64,000 nucleotides of DNA from Chloracidobacterium sp. (GTDB lineage: Bacteria; Acidobacteriota; Blastocatellia; Pyrinomonadales; Pyrinomonadaceae): positions 1 to 64,000 of the forward strand of contig JADJWM010000019.1 of NCBI GenBank assembly GCA_016716365.1. Direction: 5' to 3'. The notes beneath the pieces were generated by a model. That model worked only from the letters and a program-made list of their open reading frames with translations. It searched no databases and was not told the DNA's origin. The position numbers and the translations under genes are program-made. Positions 37,901 through 48,211 of the stretch are shown in pieces. Within the stretch, counting starts at the first letter, position 1, and each line of letters begins with the position of its first letter.

Positions 37901-38083
37901 TGCCGCGATCGCCGGGACCTCGAGGAACTCACTTTCGTAGGAATCAAGCAGCGTCTGGACCTCGGCCTGGAGGGCAGCGTCCCCCGCGCAGGCCTTTTCC
38001 AAATAGGACGGACGTTCGCTCGGCTCGATCGATAGAGCATTGTAAAAAACGTCCTTAACTTTTTCCCATTCGGCATCTGCCAT
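34943..38083 (-). CDS. Ser/Thr protein kinase with TolB-like beta-propeller sensor
   Basis: 1,046 residues. A helical start (1-75) is followed by a PKN/Hanks-type kinase domain (80-345) with the glycine loop GSGGMGSVYLAR, Lys111, HRDIKPANV at 201-209 and DFG at 221-223. A single membrane helix near 410-430 leads to an exported WD40/PD40 TolB-like propeller (about 455-1046), with repeated SPDGRxIAF blades (SFSPDGRLLAFALSQNG, AVSPDGRQIAFPSYT, SPDGNKIAFVI). All active-site residues are present. Starts four bases after the ECF sigma gene stop; very common gene pair in acidobacteria. Confidence 0.92.
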   Translation of the reverse strand: MADAEWEKVKDVFYNALSIEPSERPSYLEKACAGDAALQAEVQTLLDSYESEFLEVPAIAAGGDWPPKEEPAFHGGETIGPYEIVKPIGSGGMGSVYLARDKKLRRNVAIKVILEASGPGTAAKRILREARAAAQLDHPNICPVHQVGEHEGRPYIVMQYVEGVTLDELVHQGPIALTKCFEYVKQIAQALEAAHARDVIHRDIKPANVIITRNGGLKVVDFGLAKRTTGLDEDPELSRQGTIAGTTSYMSPEQLRGRTADVRTDIWSLGVLFYQLMTGALPFRGQTKSDKISAILQKDPRPVSAYLSGRIGMKIDPIFQKLLAKEPDERYGSITEFLDDLEQLNDELSFEGVARLGGVPQTRMTTLTEVQLTDERSHGRSEPDRGATDESTEPGPAPKGRAAVVGAIALLVLIAAGLAAWRTGLIWPAEAEVLPFASDRGTGTRITPIFGVKRQVGAALTSLSFSPDGRLLAFALSQNGKSAIYIKQPTGGEPIRVTDMKFADQFPVWSPDGQRIGFVSNRGGGWGIWSVSFLGGAPELLTEVEGEAADHVLKKWRNDGKAMFFTNGTELKEIELASGTVRTLDLSGIDGRVKRDFAISTDETQLLTVAAMGDREQIWLRSLKTGAARQLTDGDNHNWAPAWFPDGQRFAFCSDRAGTNQVFVYDLSEAAARQVTFSSVNSMEPAVSPDGRQIAFPSYTDEANVHLNDLTSGRETAITSSVTMDLFPVMSPDGSRIAYQSTSDGPKIFTSTVRVEATAAEGGPPPLTVDTTGCCPKWSPTGDAIAYLRSDGIDYSIHRFGITDQKETKLTADGVARTAYSITPYDLTSSLFDWSPDGTRIVYVSKRSGRYNLWIAAADGSGESMATDLEEGSAAVSGIWSPDGNKIAFVIAGGSGSPVMSADNWLAVLEAGTVTILGHYPGQIDLLGWGKASDRVYAVQKNQAASEVYFSKLSATQNRTRAVTISGARMDGMRLSPDEKWIAYTERKDDVDNVHVLPLSGGTPKKVTANTDATIFYAGLAWTPDSKGLLYSKQSGGIQISLITEN

Positions 38084-38087
38084 AGGA

Positions 38088-38675
38088 TCATTTGCCCGGT
38101 CCCAACTCGCGTCCGAGCCAGGCCTTTGCCGCTGCCCAATCGCGTTTGACCGTCGCCTCAGAAACGCCTAGCGCCTCCGCGGTCTCGCTGACATTCAAGC
38201 CCGCGAAATACCGAAGCTCCACCACCTTCGCCTGCTGCCGGTCCTTTTCTTCAAGCTTCTTTAACGCATCATCCAGTTCCAGCAGGTCCGTCCCCGGTCG
38301 GACACCCGCCGCCAACCCGGTATCGAGGCTGATCATCTCGGCCCCGGCACCTCGCTTTTTTCGGTTCCGGCCGCGGGCGTAATCGACCAGGACCCGCCGC
38401 ATTATCTCCGAAGCCAGCCAGAAGAAATGCGCCCGGTTCTCCCAGATCACGTCACGCTGCTCGGCGAGCTTGATGTAGGCCTCGTGGACGATCGCCGACG
38501 TTTCGAGCGTGTGGTTCGCACGCTCGTGCCGAAGATGCCGCCTCGCCTGCCGCTTAAGTTCGTCATAGATGAGCGGCACAAGTTTTTCGAGCGCATCCCG
38601 GTTCCCGGAATTCCACTCCGCCAGCAATTCGCTAACCTGTTCGGGATCACCCGTTGGAGGATTGACTGGGAGCAT
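38088..38675 (-). CDS. ECF-family RNA polymerase sigma factor (TIGR02999-like)
   Basis: 195 residues. Region 2 (about 12-95) contains YDELKRQARRHLRHERANHTLETSAIVHEAYIKL, the hallmark of the acidobacterial/planctomycete sigma-70 subgroup TIGR02999. Region 4 (about 135-190) has the helix-turn-helix LNVSETAEALGVSEATVKRDWAAAKAWL. The kinase encoded four bases downstream probably controls its activity, as there is no anti-sigma gene. A good promoter lies upstream. Confidence 0.93.
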   Translation of the reverse strand: MLPVNPPTGDPEQVSELLAEWNSGNRDALEKLVPLIYDELKRQARRHLRHERANHTLETSAIVHEAYIKLAEQRDVIWENRAHFFWLASEIMRRVLVDYARGRNRKKRGAGAEMISLDTGLAAGVRPGTDLLELDDALKKLEEKDRQQAKVVELRYFAGLNVSETAEALGVSEATVKRDWAAAKAWLGRELGPGK

Positions 38676-39097
38676 ACGCGGATGAGCTGACCTGGGAACC
38701 TTTTGAACGGTAGGTCGAGGATAGCCAATACGCCAAATGCTGTCAATATTTTCCGGCTTCTGAAAATAGTTGAAATTATTTTGAGCCCCTTTTCAAAAAT
38801 TTGTCGCGGTGTATAGGTGAGAAGCAAAAATACTTCTCCTCTGCGGTCCCGAAAATGACGGACCATTGACAACCAAAGGTTGAGCGTCCCCCTGAGGCCG
38901 GTATCACCCATTCGCTATCGTGGTGGCTGTTTCAGATTTCAGGCACCTGCCGCCAAAATGGGGACGGATGCGGAAACGCGGCTGCCCCAACCAGGCTCGG
39001 CAACCAGCACACTCCCACTACCGGCAAGATCGAAGGAGAGTCCGTTAAGGATGACCCGGTCTTGCCGGCCTCTTTATTTTAAATTCAGGAAATTAAA
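38676..39097. other. intergenic region between clpC and the sigma factor gene
   Basis: 422 bases. The left part contains the sigma gene promoter (38718-38746). At 39021-39068 an imperfect inverted repeat (CCGGCAAGA and TCTTGCCGG, loop about 28 bases) lies close to the clpC stop and may act as its terminator. No open frame with support. Confidence 0.5.
38718..38746 (-). promoter_or_regulatory. sigma70-type promoter of the ECF sigma/kinase operon
   Basis: On the minus strand TTGACA (plus-strand 38741-38746) is followed after exactly 17 bases by TATCCT (38718-38723). Transcription would start near 38711, about 36 bases before the sigma gene ATG. Confidence 0.7.
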
Positions 39098-41488
<2,391 letters not shown>

Positions 41489-41614
41489 AACGTCAGTGCA
41501 TCGCCCGTCCCAAATGACCGGAAAGGGCCCCGCGCAGGCTCAGGAAGCTGATCAAATTCAATAAATTACGAACTTGGCTAACTAAAGACGCAAACGAAAG
41601 CGAAATCCAAAAGA

Positions 41615-42145
41615 TTAATTCGTCATTTTCGACCGCGAATCGATCTTGATCTTCTCGGTCTGCGGTATCTCGACCACCAGCGGATCGCGCTTCGTCTTGA
41701 TGTTCTTGAGCACGCCGGCCGCCGAACCAAGCTCCACCTTCGACGAAAGAACACGCGTCACGCGTTTGGGAAGCAAAATTGGGGCGATGCTCGCGACCGA
41801 ATCGGAAAGCGCTACGATGTCACCGCCGCCTGACCAGTGCTGCCGCACCACGGTCTCGTCCGACCGGTTAACCAACCGAAGTAGCGTCAGGGCAACCACA
41901 TAGATGTCATCGACCTGCCCGATGAACGGGAAAAAGTCCGGGATGAAGTCCAGCGGCGAGATCACATATACGATCGCCGCCAGGAACAGCGCCTTTTCCG
42001 CCGTAGGTACGCGCGCGTCCTTGAGCAGCCTCCCGAGCAGCAAGACCATGTTCGGAAGGAACATAAGGAAATTCCGCATCCGGCCCTTCGCCTGCCGCCG
42101 CGAACGCTTTACTCCTTTATCATTACCGCTGACAATGTCCGCCAT
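41615..42145 (-). CDS. DUF1232 (YkvA) family membrane protein
   Basis: 176 residues. The DUF1232 core VPTAEKALFLAAIVYVISPLDFIPDFFPFIGQVDDIYVVALTLLRLV lies at about 43-88, with two hydrophobic segments and the conserved Pro-Leu-Asp-Pro-like turn. The basic N-terminus and basic tail suggest an inner-membrane protein. The function of the family is unknown. Confidence 0.82.
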   Translation of the reverse strand: MADIVSGNDKGVKRSRRQAKGRMRNFLMFLPNMVLLLGRLLKDARVPTAEKALFLAAIVYVISPLDFIPDFFPFIGQVDDIYVVALTLLRLVNRSDETVVRQHWSGGGDIVALSDSVASIAPILLPKRVTRVLSSKVELGSAAGVLKNIKTKRDPLVVEIPQTEKIKIDSRSKMTN

Positions 42146-42237
42146 TCTTCGTTCCCTCTTTCGTTTGGTTAGAGTCTATGAACTACCGGCGCTTTGTGCA
42201 AGTTTCACCGCCCGGCGTTGTATGGTAAATTCAGTTC

Positions 42238-42294
42238 GGAGTCCCTGCTTCAGCAGGCCTTCCGCAATAGGTGGCCGGCTAAAGCCGGGACTCC
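42238..42294. repeat. REPIN-like palindromic repeat at the pta start
   Basis: 57 bases. The outer arms GGAGTCCC (42238-42245) and GGGACTCC (42287-42294) are perfect inverted repeats. Inside are two smaller hairpins (CTGCTTCAGCAG and GCCGGCTAAAGCCGG). This is the form of a REP doublet. It ends six bases before the pta ATG and leaves no room for a ribosome site. Confidence 0.7.
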
Positions 42295-42300
42295 AAGCTT

Positions 42301-43305
42301 ATGATCCTTCAACAGATCCGAGAGCGAGCCGCCGCTGACCTTCAGCACATCCTTCTGCCCGAGGGCGAAGACCCTCGCGTGCTTGCCGCGGCCGAAATGT
42401 GCTCGCGGGACAAGATCGCCCGCATCAGCGTGCTCGGCGATGACGAAAAAGTTCGGGCCGCCGCGTCCGCCGCAGGTGCCAATCTCAACGGCGTTGCGAT
42501 CATCGACCATCGAAAGTCCGCGGATTTTGCCCGGATCGCAACCCTTTATTACAGCCTCCGCCGGGCAAAAGGCACCACACTCGAAGAGGCCGAGCAGGCT
42601 GTTAAAGACCCGCTTTATTATGGCAACCTGCTGGTCCGTGAGGGCAAGGCCGATGGTTCGGTCGCCGGTGCGACAAACACGACCGCTCACACGGTTGCGG
42701 CCGCCATACGCTGCATCGGCGTCAGGGTGGGCTTTCGCATCGTCTCGTCGTTTTTCCTGATGGTCGTGCCGGATAAGAAGTTCGGGGAGAAAGGCGCGAT
42801 GATCTATGCCGATTGCGGGGTCGTGATCGAACCCGACGCGGGTGAGCTTGCCGAGATCGCCATCGCGTCCGCCGATTCCTGCCGGGCGCTCATAGCTGCT
42901 GAGCCCCGCGTCGCGTTGCTTTCGTTTTCGACAAAGGGAAGCGCAAAGCACAAGAGCATCGATAAGGTCGTCGAAGCCGTAAAGACCGTCCGGGCCCGTA
43001 TGCCGGATCTGAACATCGACGGCGAACTTCAGGCCGACGCCGCCCTTGTACCTTCGGTCGCGGCATCTAAAGCCCCCGGCTCAAGCCTGGCCGGACGAGC
43101 GAACGTGCTGATCTTTCCCGACCTCAATGCGGGAAACATCGCTTACAAGCTGACCGAACGCCTGACAGGCGGCACCGCCATCGGCCCGATCCTTCAGGGT
43201 CTCGACCGCCCCTGCAACGATCTCTCGCGCGGCTGCACGGCCGAAGACATTGTCGACGCCGTCGCGATCACCGCCGTCCAGTCACAAACCCGCAAGACCG
43301 TTTAA
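42301..43305 (+). CDS. pta: phosphate acetyltransferase
   Basis: Interconverts acetyl-CoA and acetyl phosphate in acetate metabolism. 334 residues, the short Pta form without DRTGG/CBS extension. Conserved blocks: ILLPEGEDPRVLAAAEMC at the start, GKADGSVAGATNTTAHTV around residue 118, LSFSTKGSAKH, DGELQADAALVP and GNIAYKLTERL. Phosphate butyryltransferase is a close relative, but the length and blocks fit Pta. The ackA gene is not nearby. The start codon follows directly after a REPIN-like repeat and lacks a visible Shine-Dalgarno site. Confidence 0.9.
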   Translation: MILQQIRERAAADLQHILLPEGEDPRVLAAAEMCSRDKIARISVLGDDEKVRAAASAAGANLNGVAIIDHRKSADFARIATLYYSLRRAKGTTLEEAEQAVKDPLYYGNLLVREGKADGSVAGATNTTAHTVAAAIRCIGVRVGFRIVSSFFLMVVPDKKFGEKGAMIYADCGVVIEPDAGELAEIAIASADSCRALIAAEPRVALLSFSTKGSAKHKSIDKVVEAVKTVRARMPDLNIDGELQADAALVPSVAASKAPGSSLAGRANVLIFPDLNAGNIAYKLTERLTGGTAIGPILQGLDRPCNDLSRGCTAEDIVDAVAITAVQSQTRKTV

Positions 43306-43335
43306 GGTGTGCGAAATTGCGTAGGTTGGGAACAA

Positions 43336-44037
43336 ATGATGTGGCTCAGGTGTCAGAGGAGTATGCGACCAACACTGCTCGTAGCTTTTCTCGTTTGTCA
43401 ATGCCTGACCATAACGGGGCAAATCCCCCGCCCGTCTGTCTGTGATGGCAGCGTTTTGAACCTTAAGGCAACCTACCTTCCTGATCCGCTGTATCCTCTC
43501 GAATTAAAGGCGTTGATATCGGCTCAAACCCTGTCCGTTCGAGTTGAGGTGAACGAGCATGGATTTGTCACCTCTGCGAAGGCTTGCTCAGGACACGAAA
43601 AGCTTCGGCAGTATGCAGAAGATGCTGCAATAAAGGCAAGGGTCGCACCGACAACGCTTTCGGGTGTTCCTGTTAAGGTGAAAGGGCTATTTATTTTTCG
43701 ATTCGACTCCGCAACGTCATACTCGAAGCCGTATAAACTCTCGTGTGAACCATCGATGAATATTCTGAAGATCCTGAATGGTTACGCCCTTGAACTGAAG
43801 GAACCCGAGTATCCAAAAGAACTGCGGGAACAGAGGATCACAGGCGCGGTTAACGTACAAGTTCTTGTCGATAAACACGGAAAGGTATCAGAGGCGAACG
43901 CTGTTTCGGGTCCGGAACCGCTCCGCAAGTTTGCAGTTTACGCCGTAAGAAACTCGATCTTCCGAAAGTTTGAGCGTTGCGGCAAACCTGTCGAGATAAG
44001 CAGCATTGTGACTTACAATTTTCCGCCATTGAAATAA
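43336..44037 (+). CDS. protein with two TonB C-terminal-like domains
   Basis: About 233 residues after ATG 43336 (upstream GTG 43309 and ATG 43363 are alternatives). A signal peptide ends near TITGQ. Then come two copies of the TonB C-terminal fold: VEVNEHGFVTSAKACSGHEKLRQYAEDAAIKARV at about residues 60-95, and a second with VNVQVLVDKHGKVSEANAVSGPEPLRKFAVYAVRNS at about 165-205. The protein lacks the N-terminal membrane energy-coupling part, so it is a periplasmic TonB-like module rather than a full TonB. Four bases after pta. Confidence 0.75.
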   Translation: MMWLRCQRSMRPTLLVAFLVCQCLTITGQIPRPSVCDGSVLNLKATYLPDPLYPLELKALISAQTLSVRVEVNEHGFVTSAKACSGHEKLRQYAEDAAIKARVAPTTLSGVPVKVKGLFIFRFDSATSYSKPYKLSCEPSMNILKILNGYALELKEPEYPKELREQRITGAVNVQVLVDKHGKVSEANAVSGPEPLRKFAVYAVRNSIFRKFERCGKPVEISSIVTYNFPPLK

Positions 44038-44110
44038 TGCGGAGTCGTCAAACTAGGTTGTGGATACGAAACTGTTGATCCTGAGGCCGACGGAACCATC
44101 CTTTAACACC

Positions 44111-44448
44111 TCAAGTTCTGTTGATGATTCTGAGTTTCGATTCAAGCTCGGGCAAATAGTCCTCGATGATCGTCCACACGATCGAAGGGTCGATCCCGAA
44201 ATAGCCATGGACGATGCGGTTGCGAAAACCTCTGATCCTTTCCCATTCAATGTCCGTGTGTAACGATTTGAACCGGGGCGACATACGGCCTGCCGCCTCT
44301 CCGATGATCTCAAAATTACGAACTACAGCATTGATCGTCTAATCATCGGCAGCAAAGTCGTCAAAGCTCATCTCCGCCGCGTATCTCAAGATCTTACTCG
44401 CCGAATCGAGAATGTCTTCGTCAAGAGTTCGTCGCTGCGCTCAGACAT
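44111..44448 (-). pseudogene. HepT-like HEPN ribonuclease toxin, frameshift and nonsense
   Basis: Joined reading gives about 112 residues, the family size: MSERSDELLT, then (after a one-base deletion near 44418) DILDSASKILRYAAEMSFDDFAADD, an in-frame TAG at 44339-44341, and TINAVVRNFEIIGEAAGRM ... RIRGFRNRIVHGYFGIDPSIVW ... LPELESKLRIINRT. The HEPN motif R-x4-H-x-Y is intact (RNRIVHGY). HepT is the toxin partner of MntA in HEPN/MNT modules. The ATG overlaps the mntA stop by eight bases, as in intact modules. Probably inactive. Confidence 0.82.
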
Positions 44449-44731
44449 ATTCCAATTCGTTCTTGATCCGTTCCAAATACTTCGTTTGAATGCCTTTTCG
44501 TGAAACTAGATCGACCTTTCGCTTCAAAATGGTCTCAAGGAAATTGGCGAGGTCGATGAACTCGACGCCAACAGGCTGAGTAAAGTCGACCAGGACATCC
44601 ACATCGCTGTCAGAATTTTGATCGCCCCGAGCAAAGGAGCCGAAGATGGCCATTTCCTTCACCGAAAACCGAGAGAAGATGTCGTCGCGGTGCGGCATGA
44701 GTGCGGAGCGGATATGTTTAAGATTTTCCAT
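44441..44731 (-). CDS. MntA-like minimal nucleotidyltransferase antitoxin
   Basis: 96 residues with the nucleotidyltransferase signature GSFARGDQNSDSDVDVLVDF (Gly-Ser ... Asp-x-Asp) near 32-51. In HEPN/MNT modules this protein adds AMP to the Tyr of the HepT RNase motif and neutralises it. The gene is intact, while its toxin partner directly downstream is broken. The ATG at 44731 gives MENLKHIRSAL; the frame is open a little further. Confidence 0.85.
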   Translation of the reverse strand: MENLKHIRSALMPHRDDIFSRFSVKEMAIFGSFARGDQNSDSDVDVLVDFTQPVGVEFIDLANFLETILKRKVDLVSRKGIQTKYLERIKNELEYV

Positions 44732-44766
44732 CGCGGCTAAACGACAGACTACCACTTCTGTTTGAT

Positions 44767-45567
44767 TTACGGCTTCGTGTCTGGCAGGAAAGCCGCGATC
44801 CTTAAGGGGCCGCCCGACCCGCCTTTTATCTTCATGGGCAGGGCGACGATGTGGAAGCCTTTCGCTGGCAGCTTGTCGAGATTCGCGACGTTCTCAAAGG
44901 CCGGGATGTCGTTGGTCATCAACGCCACATGCGAGCCGAATGTCGTCGATTGCCCGCGGTCGATGCTTGCGGTGTCGATGCCGACCGCCTTGAACTTGCG
45001 GTTCTCTACCAGCCACTTGGCGGCATCCGGATGGAGGCCCGGAAAATGGAGATCCTTCACGGCCTCAGGCCCTTTCTGGTCGGTGCCCAAATAAGCCTTC
45101 TTGTCCGGCCATTTCGCCCCGAACCCGGTCCGAAACAGGATGATCGCCCATTCCGGTATCTTCCCGTTAGCCTCTTCCCACGCCCTTATGTCGTCGGCGG
45201 TGATCTCGTAGTCGCGGTCGGCGGCTTTGGCCGAGACATCGATCACCACGCCCTCGCCGATCAATTGGTCAAGCTCTATCTTGTCGGCAGTCTTCTTCCC
45301 CTCGGCAAAATGTATCGGGGCGTCCAGGTGTGTGCCGCCGTGCTCGGCCGCCGAGAAGTTGTACGCCGAATAATAAAAGCCGGCTGGATTCTGCCCCTCG
45401 AATACGGTCGTACGTTTGAAAGGCTCGGCCGTCACCCAATAGATCGTCTCATCCGAAAATTCATGCGTCAGATCGATCCAATCGCCTTTGGGAAACGTCG
45501 CCGCCGGTTGTGAACAGGCCGAAACAAGTAATGCGGAAAGAACGGCCGCAAGGATCTGTTTGTTCAT
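44767..45567 (-). CDS. cyclase family (kynurenine formamidase-like) lipoprotein
   Basis: 266 residues. The N-terminus MNKQILAAVLSALLVSAC has a lipobox with Cys18, so it is a lipoprotein. The cyclase/formamidase fold is shown by WIDLTHEFSDETIYW and the metal motif HGGTHLDAPIHFAEGK near residue 80, with later FPGLHPDAAKWLVENR and IDTASID. Substrates of exported members are not known; the classic enzyme hydrolyses N-formylkynurenine. ATG 45567 is chosen with GAAGGTGA just upstream. Confidence 0.84.
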   Translation of the reverse strand: MNKQILAAVLSALLVSACSQPAATFPKGDWIDLTHEFSDETIYWVTAEPFKRTTVFEGQNPAGFYYSAYNFSAAEHGGTHLDAPIHFAEGKKTADKIELDQLIGEGVVIDVSAKAADRDYEITADDIRAWEEANGKIPEWAIILFRTGFGAKWPDKKAYLGTDQKGPEAVKDLHFPGLHPDAAKWLVENRKFKAVGIDTASIDRGQSTTFGSHVALMTNDIPAFENVANLDKLPAKGFHIVALPMKIKGGSGGPLRIAAFLPDTKP

Positions 45568-45660
45568 CGTCGTCACCTTCGGAGATCTATAAACTAATCA
45601 AGTCAATCGGAACAAATGACCAATGATAAGCAGGTAGCGAAGGCTGAGATCAGTGGTTAT

Positions 45661-45681
45661 CACATTTCACTTTTCACTTGT
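45661..45681. repeat. short heptamer array upstream of the cyclase gene
   Basis: Three 7-base units, consensus CACTTTT, between the cyclase and cyanophycinase genes. The upstream stretch from 45613 may also keep the 7-base phase in weaker form. Confidence 0.6.
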
Positions 45682-45690
45682 TCGGGAGCC

Positions 45691-46503
45691 TCAATTCGAC
45701 GCTCCAATATATCGCTTCTTTTTCAGGTCAAACCGTTCGCCTGCGTTCAAAAAATGAAGTGTGTAGGGATTCCCGCCTCGGGCGGAATGCACGAACATCA
45801 CCTGTGTCTTTCCCATGACCATCAGCCTGCGGTTGTCCTCGATCAACACTGCCGTGTCCTCATCGATCCCGATACCGAGCATCTTCGGGTTCTCCATTAT
45901 CAGCCCGAAAAGGCGGTTATGCCGCTGTCGGACGAGAAAATGCTGGTCGAAGATCACATTCGGCACCAGGCCCAAGCCTTTCCGCACACCGACTTTCTTG
46001 CCGTCGAGTATTTTCAGGTCGGCCTCGCCGGTGATCATCGGATCGGACATCACGGCGGCCCCGGCGCTCGTTCCTCCGAACGGCGTGCCGGCCGCATATT
46101 TTTCTCGGATCAGCCTCAGAAGCTCTTCGTCCGAAAGCACATCCATTATCCGGTTCTGGTCGCCGCCCGAAAAGAAAACGCTGGTCGACTCTCGAAGAAC
46201 GCTCTTGAACCGCCGGGCCTTTTCTTCGTCCAGCGGCCGGACCGGGGCATGGATCACCATCCCGGCTCCTGCGTCTTCAAAATTCTTTTTCAACGATGCG
46301 AAACTCTCGTCGGGCACACCGCTCGCCCACGTAATGACCAGGATACGGGCTCGCTCGCCTCCGCTCCATTCAACGAACCGCTTCATCGCCTCCGGCGGCC
46401 GCGATCCGCCGCCGATCACGAGCAGCCGCTGCTGAGCATCCGCAGCAGCAGCGAGAAAGGCCACGGCCAAGATCACAAGCCCGGCGGCGCGTTGGAACTT
46501 CAT
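45691..46503 (-). CDS. cyanophycinase-like serine peptidase (S51), exported
   Basis: 270 residues with a signal peptide (MKFQRAAGLVILAVAF). The S51 signatures are GGGSRPPEAM, SGGDQNRIMDVL and GTSAGAAVMSD, where the Ser of GTSAGA is the nucleophile. Related enzymes (cyanophycinase) release dipeptides from cyanophycin; exported relatives occur in bacteria that do not make it. It would act in the periplasm. ATG at 46503 is preferred because of the signal peptide; ATG 46512 gives three more residues. Confidence 0.82.
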   Translation of the reverse strand: MKFQRAAGLVILAVAFLAAAADAQQRLLVIGGGSRPPEAMKRFVEWSGGERARILVITWASGVPDESFASLKKNFEDAGAGMVIHAPVRPLDEEKARRFKSVLRESTSVFFSGGDQNRIMDVLSDEELLRLIREKYAAGTPFGGTSAGAAVMSDPMITGEADLKILDGKKVGVRKGLGLVPNVIFDQHFLVRQRHNRLFGLIMENPKMLGIGIDEDTAVLIEDNRRLMVMGKTQVMFVHSARGGNPYTLHFLNAGERFDLKKKRYIGASN

Positions 46504-46532
46504 CAAAGACATCCTTTTCTGGTCAGAGGTTC

Positions 46533-47000
46533 TTAACGTGCCGCTTCGGCGGTGTCAGGTATCCTCGTCGCCTGCCAGGCGACGACCCGCCATTCACCCT
46601 TTCGCTTCACGAAAACACCGGTATTGAAGAATCGCACGACGGTTGTCTTGCCCGCACTGGTCGTGGTCCCGACGAGTCGGAATGCGACGACGGCGCTATT
46701 TCCATATTGCTGAATACGCACATCCTCCGACGTGTAGACCGTCACCGGATCACCGGGTTTCGCGGCCGGTGCCGAACGAACGCTCGTCATTATGTCGGCC
46801 TTTCCCACCCGCTGGCCGGTCCCGCGGGTATAGATCAGGTCGTCGGCCCAAAAGCGGTCGTGCACCTCGGCATCGTTCCGGCCCGCTCCCGCCAAAAATT
46901 CGTCAAGCATCTTTCTCAGCGTAGCCGCATCGCTGCTTTGCGCATTAACGGCTGCCGAGAACAGCGCGAGGATAACAAACGTCAATATCGAATTTTTCAT
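46533..47000 (-). CDS. exported NTF2-like (DUF4440) protein
   Basis: 155 residues. A signal peptide ends at AVNAQ; the rest is an NTF2-like cone fold (LRKMLDEFLAGAGRNDAEVHDRFWADDLIYTRGTGQRVGKADIM ... GEWRVVAWQATRIPD), the DUF4440/SnoaL type. Such proteins are often small ligand-binding or enzyme-like domains without known role. Starts four bases after the CWC gene. Confidence 0.78.
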   Translation of the reverse strand: MKNSILTFVILALFSAAVNAQSSDAATLRKMLDEFLAGAGRNDAEVHDRFWADDLIYTRGTGQRVGKADIMTSVRSAPAAKPGDPVTVYTSEDVRIQQYGNSAVVAFRLVGTTTSAGKTTVVRFFNTGVFVKRKGEWRVVAWQATRIPDTAEAAR

Positions 47001-47003
47001 TTT

Positions 47004-47225
47004 TTACACCTGGCTCGCGGCCGAAAGCTTCTCAAGGCATTTGCGACACAAACACTTCTTGAATCTGCCGCGTAGTTCGGCCCGAGCCTCGGGCTTCAGT
47101 TTGATCTCAGTGCACCAGCACCCGGTTACTGCCGCCCCGCAAACGAATTCGCCGCCGCAAGATTCGCAAACCGATGGCGATCGATACCGTGGAGAGACCA
47201 AACCCAGCAGTTTGCGAAATCTCAT
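47004..47225 (-). CDS. cysteine-rich CWC family protein
   Basis: 73 residues with the CWC pattern: SVCESCGGEFVCGAAVTGCWCTEIKL followed by CLCRKCLEKL. The seven or eight Cys residues probably bind zinc or a similar metal. The family is widespread and of unknown role. Overlap-free, two bases after the LpxL-like gene start region. Confidence 0.8.
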   Translation of the reverse strand: MRFRKLLGLVSPRYRSPSVCESCGGEFVCGAAVTGCWCTEIKLKPEARAELRGRFKKCLCRKCLEKLSAASQV

Positions 47226-47226
47226 T

Positions 47227-48156
47227 TTAGTAGATCGAAGGTTCTCCCGGCGGCCGCGTCTTCCATCGTTTATGTATCCAAAGCCACTGGTCGGGATAAC
47301 GCCTTACAAACTTTTCCAGCTCGGCGGTGAACGCCGCGGTTGTCCGTTTGACGTCCTCCTTTCGGTCACCGGTCACGATCGGCTCCATCAGCGGTCCGTG
47401 GATACCCATGTACCGGCCCTCGGCTTCGTCCCAAGCGGCACACATCGGGAGGATCATCGAATTCGTCCGCAGTGCCAGCAATGCAACACCCGTCGAGGTG
47501 CACGCCTCTTTCCCGAAGAACGGGACGAAGACGCCTTCCTTCGGATGTGCATTTACGTCCGCCAGTATGCCGAGTAGGCCTTCTTCGCGAAGCACCCGCG
47601 AGGCCGCCATCACCGAGTTGGACTTCCCGATCGGCCGGTTGCCGAATTTCGTCCTTAGCCTATGCGTCAACCTTTCGATCATCGGATTGTCGATCGGCCT
47701 TGCCAGATAGCTCATCGGCCCGTCATGCACCGCCCAGCCAAAGACGAGCACCTCCCAATTGCCAAGGTGCGGCGTGACAATGATCACGCCGCGTCCCTCA
47801 GACTGCAGCCGCTTGTACGTGTTATAGACCTCGGGGTCGATGCGGAATTCGATCAGCCGGTTAACGTCTTCACGCGACGCTTTTGCGAACTGGCTCATCT
47901 CGCCGATGATACGGCCCAGATTCCGGAACGCTCCCTTGGCCAGCCTTCGCCGCCCGGCCTCGTCCAGATCGGGGAAGGCGATCCTCAGATTTGTGAATGC
48001 CACGCGGCGAAGCCGGCCCAATACGTAATAGCCCGCGACTGCCGCTCCGGATGCCGCGGCCACGGCCGCACGCCTCGGCAGCAGACCGAGGAACCCAAGC
48101 AAACCGCGGACAGCCGCATATTCAAGCCAGACCACCGGCCTGCTTTTCTTTCTCAC
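47227..48156 (-). CDS. LpxL/HtrB-family lysophospholipid acyltransferase
   Basis: 309 residues. It belongs to the family that adds late acyl chains to lipid A or related lipids. An N-terminal hydrophobic region (about 10-45) anchors it to the inner membrane, and the catalytic motif HLGNWE lies near residue 130 (H-x4-E). Downstream LADVNAHPKEGVFVPFFGK and PDQWLWIHKRWK are also typical. Together with bamA and lpxA this supports a lipid-A-containing outer membrane. Two bases from the CWC gene. Confidence 0.86.
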   Translation of the reverse strand: MRKKSRPVVWLEYAAVRGLLGFLGLLPRRAAVAAASGAAVAGYYVLGRLRRVAFTNLRIAFPDLDEAGRRRLAKGAFRNLGRIIGEMSQFAKASREDVNRLIEFRIDPEVYNTYKRLQSEGRGVIIVTPHLGNWEVLVFGWAVHDGPMSYLARPIDNPMIERLTHRLRTKFGNRPIGKSNSVMAASRVLREEGLLGILADVNAHPKEGVFVPFFGKEACTSTGVALLALRTNSMILPMCAAWDEAEGRYMGIHGPLMEPIVTGDRKEDVKRTTAAFTAELEKFVRRYPDQWLWIHKRWKTRPPGEPSIY

Positions 48157-48211
48157 ACAGCTTTTGTAATCTTTGAGGCCGCATTAAGGCAAGTGGAACA
48201 TGCGGCCTTTG

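Noticed and set aside
37055..38035. 326-codon open frame antisense to the Ser/Thr kinase
   Set aside because: Kinase motifs on the other strand are complete; this frame is chance.
44053..44313. 86-codon minus-strand frame overlapping the HepT region
   Set aside because: It is another frame of the broken hepT gene; only the joined hepT reading has HEPN features.
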